Origin: Colwellia sp. C2M11
GTDB taxonomy: Bacteria > Pseudomonadota > Gammaproteobacteria > Enterobacterales > Alteromonadaceae
Direction: 5' to 3'
Length of the DNA stretch: 64,000 nt
Assembly: GCF_018860915.1 (NCBI RefSeq)
Contig: NZ_JAHKQD010000048.1
Span: 1-64,000 of the forward strand
In this document: in pieces, positions 1 to 7,601 of the stretch
How the letters are laid out: the number at the start of each line of letters is the position of its first letter
Position numbering within the stretch: the first letter of the stretch is position 1
Program-made: the position numbers and the translations under genes
The notes under the pieces: generated by a model
What the model was told of the DNA's origin: nothing
What the model saw: only the letters and a program-made list of their open reading frames with translations
The model's database searches: none

Positions 1-132
1 CCACTCGTAGAATCTTGATTACTATCTCTCTAACATAATTCTTTTGTGCTGCCTGAAATTCAGTAAAATGACTCAGCAAAGTATGATTTAAGAAAATAAA
101 TCTATAATGATTGTTTAGTTATGTTTTGTATG

Positions 133-372
133 ATTAAAATAACAGAAAGAATACAAAAATTAACTTAGGTAATCAAAGCTTGGGTGTCCCATAATTCCTA
201 TAATAATTCCTCCATTAAAATAACAGAAAGAATACAAAAATTAACTTAGGTAATCAAAGCTTGGGTGTCCCATAATTCCTCTTTTTCCCATAATTCCCAC
301 TTCAGCTAGAATCAAAGCTTGGGTGTCCCATAATTCCTCCATAATTCCTCCTTTTTAAGACACTTCAGCTAG
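133..372. repeat. REP-like repeat patch with 81-bp tandem duplication
   Basis: Bases 133-199 recur at 214-280 with an 81-bp period. A shorter core that includes GCTTGGGTGTCCCATAATTC is present a third time at 310-338. Fragments of the same unit (ATAATTCCTCC, ACTTCAGCTAG) are scattered between and after the copies, down to the 3' end of the decarboxylase gene. No open frame of note lies here. The core resembles REP-type units linked to Y1/RAYT transposases in marine gammaproteobacteria; that link is from memory and is an inference. Bases 1-132 show nothing I recognise. Confidence 0.75.
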
Positions 373-376
373 GCTT

Positions 377-1606
377 TTAGCCCGTTAATTCTTGCTTGTG
401 CAGTTGTTCATTTAATACCACAACTTCTGCGCGTTTAAAAAAGTTAAAGTCGGTAGCGGTCGCTAGAGTATAAGCCCCCATCATACGGCTAACAATTAAA
501 TCGCCATTATTTAGTTTAGGTAGCATAATCGATTCGCTTACTACATCAATACTGTCACATGTTGGACCTGCAAGTACAGATTCAAAACGCGTGAAATCTT
601 GTTTTACACTGTCGATTGGATATGCCGCTTCATCAAACATTAAACCGCTGAATGATCCGTAAATACCGTCATCTAAGTAGTACCATGTTTTACCTTCTCG
701 TTCCGCTTGCCCCATTATAGATGCCACACTGGTTACACAACTTGCAACAATAAAGCGGCCTGGCTCAGCAAGTATTTGCATGGTTTCTGGCAATTGAGCA
801 AGAGCAGCGTTAATTGGCGCGCAAAATACATCAATTGGTAATACATCAGCGCTGTAAGGTACAGGAAAACCACCGCCTATATCTAATGTGCTCAATGCAG
901 GTAACCCCAATTCATTTACCTGTAGAACTATTTTCGCACAGGCGTTTATTGCATCGACGTATTTAGTTGGGTTTGGCGATTGCGATCCAACATGAAACGA
1001 TAATCCTTTAATTCTAATACCTAACTGTTGTGCATAGGTAATGATTTCGATCGCCATTTCAGGGCTACAGCCAAACTTTTTAGATAAATCAGCAAATGCA
1101 TCTTTATTTCGAAAACTTAAACGTACTAAAATTTCGGCTTGATCTTTGTAAGCAACAAATTTTTCTAGTTCGTTAATATTATCGACCACAAACACAGTAC
1201 AACCATAAGCTAATGCATGGCGAATGTCGCTATCGCGTTTAATAGGGTGCGTGTGAATAGTGCGCTCACTTGGTACGCCCTCACCTGCAACTAAATCAAT
1301 TTCGCCACTGGTGGCAAGATCAAAGCTTGCGCCTTCGGTTAATAACGTGCGCACCACCGCTGCTAATGGTAAAGGTTTTAATGCAAAGTGTAAGGTTACG
1401 CTCGGTAGTGCATTTTTAAGTGCATGGTATTGGCGACGAATAGCTTCGCAATCAAGCACCATTAAAGGCGCACCATATTGTGCTGCTAGTTGCTCAATTT
1501 CTTGATTGGTCGGTTGCGTATAAGTAAAGCATTCGCTTTCGTTAGCCGCAGCCGTAACTGCAGGTACTTTGATTTGAAAGCCTTCTAATTTTGTTGATAA
1601 AGCCAT
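377..1606 (-). CDS. PLP-dependent ornithine/lysine decarboxylase (fold III)
   Basis: A 409-residue group IV decarboxylase of the eukaryotic ornithine decarboxylase/diaminopimelate decarboxylase fold. It should decarboxylate ornithine (possibly lysine) to a diamine for polyamine synthesis in the cytosol. The Schiff-base lysine is K77 in HFALKPLP. HVGSQS (about 205-210), the glycine loop DIGGGFP (about 242-248) and EPGRF (281-285) bind PLP, and the Cys-Asp pair at about 350-351 (GPTCDSID) supplies the second-subunit catalytic residues. The CD pair and lack of a lysC-type context argue for ornithine/lysine rather than diaminopimelate. A good Shine-Dalgarno (GGAG) stands before the ATG. The stop codon abuts the repeat patch, so no clean terminator is seen. 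Confidence 0.88.
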   Translation of the reverse strand: MALSTKLEGFQIKVPAVTAAANESECFTYTQPTNQEIEQLAAQYGAPLMVLDCEAIRRQYHALKNALPSVTLHFALKPLPLAAVVRTLLTEGASFDLATSGEIDLVAGEGVPSERTIHTHPIKRDSDIRHALAYGCTVFVVDNINELEKFVAYKDQAEILVRLSFRNKDAFADLSKKFGCSPEMAIEIITYAQQLGIRIKGLSFHVGSQSPNPTKYVDAINACAKIVLQVNELGLPALSTLDIGGGFPVPYSADVLPIDVFCAPINAALAQLPETMQILAEPGRFIVASCVTSVASIMGQAEREGKTWYYLDDGIYGSFSGLMFDEAAYPIDSVKQDFTRFESVLAGPTCDSIDVVSESIMLPKLNNGDLIVSRMMGAYTLATATDFNFFKRAEVVVLNEQLHKQELTG

Positions 1607-2185
1607 GGTATTCTCCGAGTAAAAGAACGCATTAATTACGTTCTAAAAAACCGCTCGAATAAGGTTTATCTACGAGTCGGTTAAGTGATATCAATAGTGC
1701 TTGTGCACAGTCAAGTTCACTCTTGGATAGTTGCTCATTGCCTTGCTACAAACTAAGTTTGTAATGTACTCGGATTGGCTATCATCAAGAAGCGGCGAGA
1801 TAATAATGTGAGTTTTAAATTTGTGCAACATTTATTTTAAAAAAATAAATTAGCGTAAGAATCAATCAATAATATTCATCAATGGCTTACTCTTTATTTG
1901 TTTAACTCCTTGTATATCATAACTAAAAGCTTAGGCTTTTAGTTATGATATAGGATTAGCTATAAAGCATTTAAATCATTGACGTTTTATTTTTATACTA
2001 ATCTGATAATCCAAATAAATTTGAGCAACGTTCACAAACACTATGTTTTTTGCACATCTACTTTGACATAATTAACCTGGTTAGTTCCAACACTCGTAAC
2101 TAACAGATACAGATAAAACTTATCATCTATAGTAAATTAATCGATGAATAAATAGGTTGGCCGAACCATAAGTTGTTAAAATAAA
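1607..2185. other. Long intergenic region, no gene seen
   Basis: About 580 bases with no credible open frame. It contains the upstream region of the decarboxylase (read leftward) and an 18-bp perfect hairpin at 1913-1952. It ends where the cassette-like block begins with the first attC-like element. Nothing else was recognised. Confidence 0.5.
1913..1952. repeat. 18-bp perfect inverted repeat (hairpin)
   Basis: TATATCATAACTAAAAGC at 1913-1930 is exactly complementary to 1935-1952, with only the 4-base loop TTAG between. No U-run follows on either strand, so it is not a textbook intrinsic terminator. It may be a terminator-like structure, a processed RNA hairpin or a short mobile-element remnant. 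Confidence 0.85.
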
Positions 2186-2187
2186 AA

Positions 2188-2235
2188 ACTATTGGCTTTT
2201 TCGCCTTAGTCGTTTATGTTAACGAGCCGTTATAC
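2188..2235 (+). repeat. attC-like element A (integron recombination-site remnant)
   Basis: Contains ATTGGCTTTTTCGCCTTAGT, then a TTAAC, and ends in GTTATAC (2229-2235), which fits the GTTRRRY core of an integron attC R' box. Related copies follow at 2608, 4052 and 6539. The same type of string occurs in Vibrio/Shewanella cassette arrays (from memory). It sits just before the first gene of the block, as a cassette junction should. Confidence 0.6.
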
Positions 2236-2255
2236 GATCCATAAAGATTAATTTA

Positions 2256-2609
2256 ATGAGAATCTTTCTTCTTTTTATAGCTTGGTCATCATTTCTTAGT
2301 AGCTTTGTTGATGGAGCCCTTGGCCTTTATGCTTTATGGGTTATTAGTAACTCAGATATCACTATCTTTTACCTTTCATTAGATGCTTTTTTAAAGCAAT
2401 ACGTAGAATTTATATATTGGGTAAAACAAGTAGCATTTCTCGTTATGCCAAAAGAGATTGCAATATGGTTGTTTGGTATTCCGGCTTTGATTTATTTCCC
2501 TGTCAGAATATTAATGAGTATAGCTATTGGTAGGTGGGCATTGAAAAAAGTCGAGTTAATAAACGTTAAACATCAAGGCATATATCACGTAGTTGAAAAA
2601 AACAAATAA
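2256..2609 (+). CDS. Small membrane protein of unknown function
   Basis: A 117-residue protein not recognised as any family. The N-terminus (about 3-25) is hydrophobic and aromatic-rich, and a second and third hydrophobic stretch cover roughly 55-95, so two or three membrane segments are likely. The tail is basic (KK, KNK). It begins 20 bases after the GTTATAC core of attC-like element A and ends right at element B, so gene plus element has the size and layout of an integron cassette. The Shine-Dalgarno is weak. Function unknown; the coding call rests on length, a consistent hydrophobic pattern and cassette-like framing. Confidence 0.6.
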   Translation: MRIFLLFIAWSSFLSSFVDGALGLYALWVISNSDITIFYLSLDAFLKQYVEFIYWVKQVAFLVMPKEIAIWLFGIPALIYFPVRILMSIAIGRWALKKVELINVKHQGIYHVVEKNK

Positions 2610-2676
2610 CTATTGGTTTTTGCTCCTTAATCACTTATTTTAAACAACTATAATTTACCTCTTAATGTGGTATTAG
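2608..2676 (+). repeat. attC-like element B
   Basis: Begins in the stop codon of the preceding gene. It carries TATTGGTTTTTGCTCCTTAA followed by CACTTATTTTAAACAACTA, a close variant of elements C and D. The expected GTTRRRY end is degenerate (GTGGTATTAG near 2667-2676), so it is probably no longer an active site. Confidence 0.55.
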
Positions 2677-2698
2677 ATCAATGGAGTAATATCAAACT

Positions 2699-3106
2699 AT
2701 GTACCTTGGAAAGTGTTTATGCGGTGAAGTTGAAATAAGAATTAAAGGTGAAATTAGTGATATCATCCACTGCCATTGCTCTTTGTGTAGAAAAAATAGC
2801 GGTACTGCTTTTGCTACTAACGGCTTTATAAACGCTGCTGAATTTGAGATTGCTTCAGGTAAAAATAATTTAAGTACATTCTCTTTTAAACCTGGCCGAA
2901 ATAGGCATTTTTGCACTAACTGTGGTTCTCCTGTTTACAGTTCTAATGAACAAGATCCTACCCGTTATCGAATAAGGCTAGGAATTCTTGATTCAGATAT
3001 TACTGAAAGGCCTATATCTCATAATTTTGTCTCGTCAAAAGCAAACTGGGAAGAATTAGATGCTAAGCTACCAAGATATGATTCATTTGAGCCTAGTCGC
3101 AAATAA
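2699..3106 (+). CDS. GFA-family zinc protein
   Basis: A 135-residue member of the GFA family (glutathione-dependent formaldehyde-activating enzyme / CENP-V fold). Zinc-binding cysteines are visible in order: CLCG near residue 7, CHCSLCRKNSG near 26-36 and CTNCGSPVYS near 78-87. These are the conserved structural and catalytic zinc sites. Most small GFA proteins have no proven substrate, so formaldehyde-glutathione chemistry is a family label and not a demonstrated function. A GGAG lies before the ATG. It is a lone gene between an attC-like element and the next gene. The length is normal for the family. Confidence 0.88.
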   Translation: MYLGKCLCGEVEIRIKGEISDIIHCHCSLCRKNSGTAFATNGFINAAEFEIASGKNNLSTFSFKPGRNRHFCTNCGSPVYSSNEQDPTRYRIRLGILDSDITERPISHNFVSSKANWEELDAKLPRYDSFEPSRK

Positions 3107-3139
3107 ATTTTTAACTAGCCAATTTTAGAAGGAGTACCA

Positions 3140-3574
3140 ATGGAAGTATCACTTCATCCTGTAACAAAAGAAAACTATGAACGGGTTTGCGATCTTGAAG
3201 TCAGTAAAGAGCAAGAAGAGTTTGTTTCAGAAAACACATGGTCTCTAGTCGAATCTTTTTATGAGGGGTATGTGACCCGTGCGATATGCTCTGATGGCGA
3301 AGTTGTTGGTTTTTTTATGTGGGTACAAGAAACATCAAACAAAATATCAATTTGGCGCTTTATGATTGATAAACAATTTCAGAATCAAGGGCTAGGCCGT
3401 AGAGCATTACACTTAGCACTTAATGAAATAAAAAAGGTTAAAGATCTTAAAGAAATTGAAATTAGCTACAGCCCACAAAACCCTGTAGCCAAAAATTTTT
3501 ATTCTAGCTTTGGCTTTAAAGAAGTAGGCATGGATGAAGATAATGACGATATGCTTGCAATTATTAGCATTTAG
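3140..3574 (+). CDS. GNAT-family N-acetyltransferase
   Basis: A 144-residue acetyltransferase. The acetyl-CoA-binding motif A region is WRFMIDKQFQNQGLGRRAL (about 72-90), carrying Q-x-x-G-x-G, followed by the usual C-terminal NPVAKNFYSSFGFKEVG element. It resembles the spermine/spermidine acetyltransferase (BltD/SpeG-like) branch, but the substrate cannot be read from sequence. The Shine-Dalgarno GAAGGAG is excellent. The gene stands alone, 33 bases after the GFA gene, and is followed by attC-like element F, as expected for a cassette gene. Confidence 0.85.
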   Translation: MEVSLHPVTKENYERVCDLEVSKEQEEFVSENTWSLVESFYEGYVTRAICSDGEVVGFFMWVQETSNKISIWRFMIDKQFQNQGLGRRALHLALNEIKKVKDLKEIEISYSPQNPVAKNFYSSFGFKEVGMDEDNDDMLAIISI

Positions 3575-3639
3575 AACCTAGTAAGAGTTTCAAGCCTGAC
3601 TCGTCACAATTTGCCAAATGCTATTTCGTTTCACATTTT

Positions 3640-3708
3640 AGCAAACTATTACACTCCCCCTAAAACGCTTTTATAATATCGCATCATTCTTTTAACAAGA
3701 CGTTATAT
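3640..3708 (+). repeat. attC-like element F (degenerate left half, good R' core)
   Basis: Ends in TTTTAACAAGACGTTATAT: an RYYYAAC-like box, short spacer and GTTATAT (3702-3708) that fits the attC R' core. The left half is too diverged to pair confidently. The next gene starts right at or after it. Confidence 0.45.
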
Positions 3709-3727
3709 GTACAGGAGACTCAAGTAC

Positions 3728-4033
3728 ATGAATAATTTTATTCCATTAGGCATCATTTTTTTACTTGTTATTATTCAAATCAAGTTATTCAAAGATATGT
3801 GTAAATATTTATCTTCAACTTATCCAGAAGAGTGGGAAAAACTATCCGAAAACGCTATGGGAGAAGCGAAAGGATCAGTGACAAACGCTAATTTATCAGC
3901 GTCACTTAAGAGCGGTTTTTTCGCTACTATTTCTGATGATAAAGTTGTCAGGTTTTTGAAAGTTAGAAAATTGGTTATGTATCTCATGGGCAGCATAGCT
4001 ATTTTGCAATTAATAATGGCATATATACTGTAG
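3728..4033 (+). CDS. Small membrane protein of unknown function
   Basis: A 101-residue protein, not recognised. There is a hydrophobic segment at the N-terminus (about 4-20) and another at the C-terminus (about 80-100). A polar middle lies between them. I chose the ATG at 3728 because GGAG stands 11 bases before it; the upstream ATG at 3707 lies inside the attC-like core and has no ribosome-binding site. It is followed by attC-like element C. It looks like a single-gene cassette. Confidence 0.55.
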   Translation: MNNFIPLGIIFLLVIIQIKLFKDMCKYLSSTYPEEWEKLSENAMGEAKGSVTNANLSASLKSGFFATISDDKVVRFLKVRKLVMYLMGSIAILQLIMAYIL

Positions 4034-4051
4034 TCTATAGTTCAAAAAATT

Positions 4052-4137
4052 AAGCAGGGACAAAAAACAGTTGGCTTTTGTTGCTGCGTCGCTTATTTTA
4101 ACCACTATATAAGTTGCCACTTAACGAAGGGCTATTT
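4052..4137 (+). repeat. attC-like element C (best conserved)
   Basis: Carries GGGACAAAAAACAGTTGGC, then TTTTGTTGCTGCGTCGC, then TTATTTTAACCACTATATAA. From memory this is nearly the standard central part of Vibrio/Shewanella-type attC sites. The closing part (TTAACGAAGGGCTATTTG) has GCTATTT where GTTRRRY is expected, a one-base decay of the R' core. Confidence 0.65.
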
Positions 4138-4183
4138 GTTTAGGTTATCAATCAACTATTGTAATTTAATATAAGGAAGTAAA

Positions 4184-4645
4184 ATGAGAACAATTGGCAA
4201 TTTAATTTGGTTTATATTCGGTGGCGTAATTATGGGTTTGGCTTGGTGCTTTTTTGGGCTTATAGCCTTTCTTAGTATTGTAGGTATTCCTTGGGGACGC
4301 GCTTGTTTTGTTATGGCTGGCTTTTCTTTTTTTCCTTTTGGTAAAGAAGCCATCGCTCGTAATGAATTAACACAATCCGAAGACATTGGTACTGGTGGTT
4401 TGGGAATGTTAGGTAATATTATTTGGTTTATTTTTGCTGGCTTTTGGTTAGCTTTAGGCCATGTCTTTTCCGCTATAGCTTGTTTTATTACCATTATAGG
4501 TATCCCATTTTCTTTACAACATTTGAAACTTGCGGGTATCTCACTTTCACCAATAGGTAAAACTGTTGTAACGAAAGAGGTTGCAGCTGCGGCTCGTAAT
4601 GCTAATGCAGAAGTTGAAGTTGCAAATTTAAGATCAAACAAATAG
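4184..4645 (+). CDS. yccF: YccF-family inner membrane protein
   Basis: A 153-residue protein with two repeats of the YccF unit. Each starts with GN(L/I)IWFIF (about residues 4-11 and 75-82), runs through a hydrophobic pair of helices and a GIP turn (GIPWGR and GIPFSLQ), and closes with a PFGKEAI / PIGKTVV segment. Up to four membrane helices are expected. YccF proteins are widespread inner membrane proteins without a settled role. The Shine-Dalgarno AAGGAAG is good. The last 20 residues are Ala/Asn-rich and polar, probably cytoplasmic. It is followed by attC-like element E. Confidence 0.85.
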   Translation: MRTIGNLIWFIFGGVIMGLAWCFFGLIAFLSIVGIPWGRACFVMAGFSFFPFGKEAIARNELTQSEDIGTGGLGMLGNIIWFIFAGFWLALGHVFSAIACFITIIGIPFSLQHLKLAGISLSPIGKTVVTKEVAAAARNANAEVEVANLRSNK

Positions 4646-4660
4646 TCAAATTTACTACAG

Positions 4661-4733
4661 AAAATATTGTTGGTTATTGCACTTTATTTACCATGCTAAC
4701 CAACAATTTTTGCCGTTAAACCTGCCGTTAATT
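4661..4733 (+). repeat. attC-like element E (hairpin with GTTAATT core)
   Basis: ATTGTTGGTTA (4666-4676) pairs exactly with TAACCAACAAT (4697-4707) across a 20-base loop. Then TGCCGTTAAACCTGCC and GTTAATT (4727-4733) follow, a legitimate GTTRRRY core. The folded-strand layout is what attC sites use for recombination. It lies directly after the yccF gene. Confidence 0.5.
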
Positions 4734-4779
4734 GGCCCCTTATTTCCCCAGTATTAGATTAGTTAAAGAGTAATAAGTT

Positions 4780-5298
4780 ATGGATAGTATTAAGTGGTAT
4801 AAAAGCCCCGACATGATAGTTGCCTTATCGGCACTGCTAATTGGTTTAGTCACCGCTTTCACTTCGATATATTCAGCATATATCGATCGTGAATATGCGA
4901 AATCATCCGTATGGCCTAGATTAGAAATATTCAGAAGCGTTAACCCTAATTCATCCTTTAGTTACGGCGTAAGTAATAATGGTACTGGCCCTGCTTTAAT
5001 TAAATATGCAAAAATTAAATATGGTACTAAATATATAAAGACTTGGAGCGAAATAGAGGCTTTTCAGAATATTATACAGTCGCATATTAGCAATCGGACC
5101 TTATCACCTCAAAAAGGTGTTACTCCAGTTTCATATAAAGGTGAGAAGGTAAAAGACCTTCTAAAAGCAGATACTCAAATAAAAATAGAACTTTGTTATT
5201 GTTCTATTTACGAAGAATGCTGGCTCATTGATAAGAGTAATACCCCTTCCCCTGTAAAAGCTTGTTATATCGATGATGACGAAATATTTCTACAATAA
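4780..5298 (+). CDS. Membrane-anchored protein of unknown function
   Basis: A 172-residue protein. A single hydrophobic helix near the N-terminus (about 12-34) is followed by a soluble domain with the string VWPRLEIF and a beta-rich pattern (SYGVSNNGTGPALIKYAKI). That pattern is common in small DUF-type membrane-anchored proteins found next to toxins or in cassettes. I do not recognise the family. It stands alone with its own weak ribosome-binding site and A+T-rich flanks. Confidence 0.6.
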   Translation: MDSIKWYKSPDMIVALSALLIGLVTAFTSIYSAYIDREYAKSSVWPRLEIFRSVNPNSSFSYGVSNNGTGPALIKYAKIKYGTKYIKTWSEIEAFQNIIQSHISNRTLSPQKGVTPVSYKGEKVKDLLKADTQIKIELCYCSIYEECWLIDKSNTPSPVKACYIDDDEIFLQ

Positions 5299-5332
5299 AC
5301 AATCTGCTCATTAAGTATTAGCACCCGAGGCA

Positions 5333-5707
5333 ATGATGAGTAAATTTTTGAATTTAGTGGCCTTGTTACCAATTCTCAGCTTTATCGTAACAATGATTTT
5401 CATTCTTATCACTAAGGAAGAGATTTATACAAACTATCATTGGTTTGTGGTTGCCTTGTTATCACTTCAATCTTCTGCTGAACGCGTAAAAAATGCAAGT
5501 TCGGTAAGTATAACTATTTTTGTTTCTGGTATTTTGGCTAATATCTTGTTGATTATCGCAACGGCGTTTGATTTAAAAATACCCCCAATTACTTTGGTAT
5601 TATTTATGGGATATTTAAGTACTGGCTTTCTAATTTTATTTGGAGATATAGCAGTTAAGTGGTATAAAAAATTGGACAGCCAACAAGGGAAAAGTGTTGT
5701 GAAATAG
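5333..5707 (+). CDS. Small polytopic membrane protein, unknown
   Basis: A 124-residue protein with four hydrophobic stretches (about 5-27, 36-50, 60-80 and 86-108) and a basic C-terminal tail (KWYKKLDSQQGK). No family recognised. GAGG stands before the double ATG; either Met could start. It lies 35 bases after the preceding gene, so the two could share a transcript, but no overlap is seen. Confidence 0.55.
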   Translation: MMSKFLNLVALLPILSFIVTMIFILITKEEIYTNYHWFVVALLSLQSSAERVKNASSVSITIFVSGILANILLIIATAFDLKIPPITLVLFMGYLSTGFLILFGDIAVKWYKKLDSQQGKSVVK

Positions 5708-5792
5708 TTATTTGACACTGGTATTATTCAGTATAAGAGTGTTAATAGTATCGACTCTACGTATATAAGTTATCAAGTTAAGGAAAGAATGA

Positions 5793-5963
5793 ATGAAAAG
5801 TAAACCATCCTCTAAATATTACTTAAGTGCTTCATTTATTATGTTGTTAGGTTTAATTTACAATGTTATTGAACAAGACTTTTGGGGTTCAGGGGTATTT
5901 CTAATTTCATCTATAATATTTTTAACTTTAGGTATAATTGAAAAACGTACATTAAAAAAATAA
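5793..5963 (+). CDS. Short two-helix membrane protein (56 aa)
   Basis: A 56-codon frame: a basic polar start (MKSKPSSKYY), a hydrophobic stretch (about 11-25), a short loop with NVIEQDFWGSG, a second hydrophobic stretch (about 33-48) and a basic end (EKRTLKK). AAGGAAAG stands 5-12 bases upstream. The positive-inside pattern and ribosome-binding site support coding. No family recognised. Confidence 0.6.
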   Translation: MKSKPSSKYYLSASFIMLLGLIYNVIEQDFWGSGVFLISSIIFLTLGIIEKRTLKK

Positions 5964-6037
5964 AACTCAATAGACTGAAATACAATTAACTCTATTTTTA
6001 CACTGATTACAGTCTGGTTCATACAAGGGTATGTAAC

Positions 6038-6457
6038 ATGCACTTGACTAAAAGCACTTTATCTTCTGTGGTTGCAGGGTTGATCTTAGGCTACCTAGGC
6101 GCTTATCTTACGGGTTACACTTCAGCATTTTCGATGCCAGCTAACTTTATCAAGTTTATGTGGGTCTGGGATATCTTAGTTGTACAATTTTTAGGTTTTG
6201 GCGTATTGGCTATTCTTTTATCCTATTCTGTCGCGTATTTTTCAAAACTTAATTTCTTTTTTTCAGTTATTGCGAGCTTTGTGATTGCCCAACTCAATTT
6301 ATTTCTTATGATGGATGGTAATATAAATCTGTATTTTCCACATATATTAACAATGCTCACTTGCTTAATTATTGGTTGGTTAATTGCTATCAAAAGACAT
6401 GCAGAACAAGTAGTACAAACAGAAGATAATCATCTATTGAAGAAAATTAAGCACTAA
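6038..6457 (+). CDS. Small polytopic membrane protein, unknown
   Basis: A 139-residue protein with about four hydrophobic segments (8-25, 48-68, 76-96 and 104-122), aromatic-rich, ending in a charged tail (KRHAEQVVQTEDNHLLKKIKH) that is likely cytoplasmic. No family recognised. The ribosome-binding site is weak. It is followed after about 80 bases by attC-like element D. Confidence 0.6.
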   Translation: MHLTKSTLSSVVAGLILGYLGAYLTGYTSAFSMPANFIKFMWVWDILVVQFLGFGVLAILLSYSVAYFSKLNFFFSVIASFVIAQLNLFLMMDGNINLYFPHILTMLTCLIIGWLIAIKRHAEQVVQTEDNHLLKKIKH

Positions 6458-6538
6458 AGCTTGTAGGTATTGTTATCTCCATTCGATTAAGAAAATGGAG
6501 CTAGGCTGACAAAACTCATCCAATAGTAAGTTTAAATC

Positions 6539-6616
6539 GGTACAAAATAGTTGGCTTTTACTCCTTAGTCGCTTACTCTAACTCATTGTATTATTAACTT
6601 TTAACAATACATTAGC
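6539..6616 (+). repeat. attC-like element D
   Basis: Carries GTACAAAATAGTTGGC, then TTTTACTCCTTAGTCGC, then TTACTCTAACTCA, in the same order and spacing as element C. The closing core is degenerate (ACAATACATTAGC). This is the last copy I can see, and the genes after it lack clear elements. Confidence 0.55.
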
Positions 6617-6662
6617 TGATTCTACAAGCTTTATTTAAACTCAAAAGGAAATTAAAAACGAA

Positions 6663-7049
6663 ATGGGGTATATTCACTTAACTTACTTACATTTATTAAC
6701 GGTTGTCCCTGCATTCATAATAGGAACTTATTTACTTCTTAAACGCAAAGGAACACCTAAACATAAAGCTCTAGGTAAAATATATATGGTACTTATGTTA
6801 ATTACGGCCATTATATCACTCTTTATGCCAGCTCAACTCGGTTCAACTTTTTTAAACCATTTCGGTTATATTCACTTACTTAGTCTATTGACATTGTATG
6901 CAGTTCCAGCTGCATATTTTTATATAAAAAAAGGAAATATTCGTGGTCATAAGCGAAGCATGATCATACTGTATTGTGGTGGCATATTAGTGGCAGGTAC
7001 TTTTGCTTTAATGCCTGGCAGGCTATTAAATACTTGGCTTTTTACCTAA
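6663..7049 (+). CDS. DUF2306-type membrane protein
   Basis: A 128-residue, four-helix membrane protein. HLTYLHLLTVVPAFIIG at the start, RKGTPKHKALGKIYM (about 28-42) and GNIRGHKRSM (about 91-100) are hallmarks of the DUF2306 family: a basic, His-containing loop after each helix pair. The function of the family is unknown. A Shine-Dalgarno-like AAAGGAAATT lies about 13 bases upstream. The next gene begins about 80 bases further on. Confidence 0.7.
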   Translation: MGYIHLTYLHLLTVVPAFIIGTYLLLKRKGTPKHKALGKIYMVLMLITAIISLFMPAQLGSTFLNHFGYIHLLSLLTLYAVPAAYFYIKKGNIRGHKRSMIILYCGGILVAGTFALMPGRLLNTWLFT

Positions 7050-7131
7050 TGAGTGTATTAACCATTAGATAAGCCATTTAAAAGAAAGGTTATTGGCTCT
7101 TAATGAGCTATTAGGCTTTAAAGGAAACATT

Positions 7132-7584
7132 GTGTGCACCGATAAGAATAAATTTTTAATCATTGGTTCGATATGCAGCGCTCTTGCCGCTCTAGTTCAT
7201 TTAGGCTGCATTATATTTGGTGGTAATTGGTATCGCTTTTTTGGTGCTGGGGAGCAAATGGCAAGAATGGCTGAAAATGGTCATTGGTATCCAACTGTAG
7301 TCACGTTAGTCATTGTTCTTATACTGTCAGTTTGGTCTCTGTATGCCCTATCAGGTGCACGAGTAATTTTTAAAATGCCATTTCTTCGTTTAGGCTTAGT
7401 TTTAATCTCTGCCATATACTTAATCCGTAGTCTGGCATTCGTCAGTATAATGCCCATGTTTCCAGAAAACAGTTTAACATTTTGGCTAGTTAGCTCAGGT
7501 ATTACTTTCACTATTGGCCTATTGTATGCCATTGGTACTTTTCAAGTATGGTCACACTTTAGTAGCGAAAGTGCCCAGCTATAA
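7132..7584 (+). CDS. Polytopic membrane protein, unknown
   Basis: About 150 residues with four predicted helices, containing GAGEQMARMAENGHWYPT between helix 1 and helix 2. This pattern is common in small uncharacterised inner membrane proteins of Vibrio and Shewanella. The frame is open from a TTG at 7093, but GTG at 7132 is preceded by AAAGGAAAC at good spacing and is the better start. The stop lies 17 bases before the SDR gene, so the two may be cotranscribed. Confidence 0.6.
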   Translation: MCTDKNKFLIIGSICSALAALVHLGCIIFGGNWYRFFGAGEQMARMAENGHWYPTVVTLVIVLILSVWSLYALSGARVIFKMPFLRLGLVLISAIYLIRSLAFVSIMPMFPENSLTFWLVSSGITFTIGLLYAIGTFQVWSHFSSESAQL

Positions 7585-7601
7585 CTTTAAACGGAGCATT
7601 C

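Noticed and set aside
133..372. CRISPR-like array of repeats
   Set aside because: Only two full units and one fragment, with irregular spacing and no spacer-like unique sequences. It is a tandem duplication of a REP-like core.
7037..7131. Additional attC-like element after the DUF2306 gene
   Set aside because: TTATTGGCTCTTAATGAG resembles part of the element, but no core box or pairing arm could be found.
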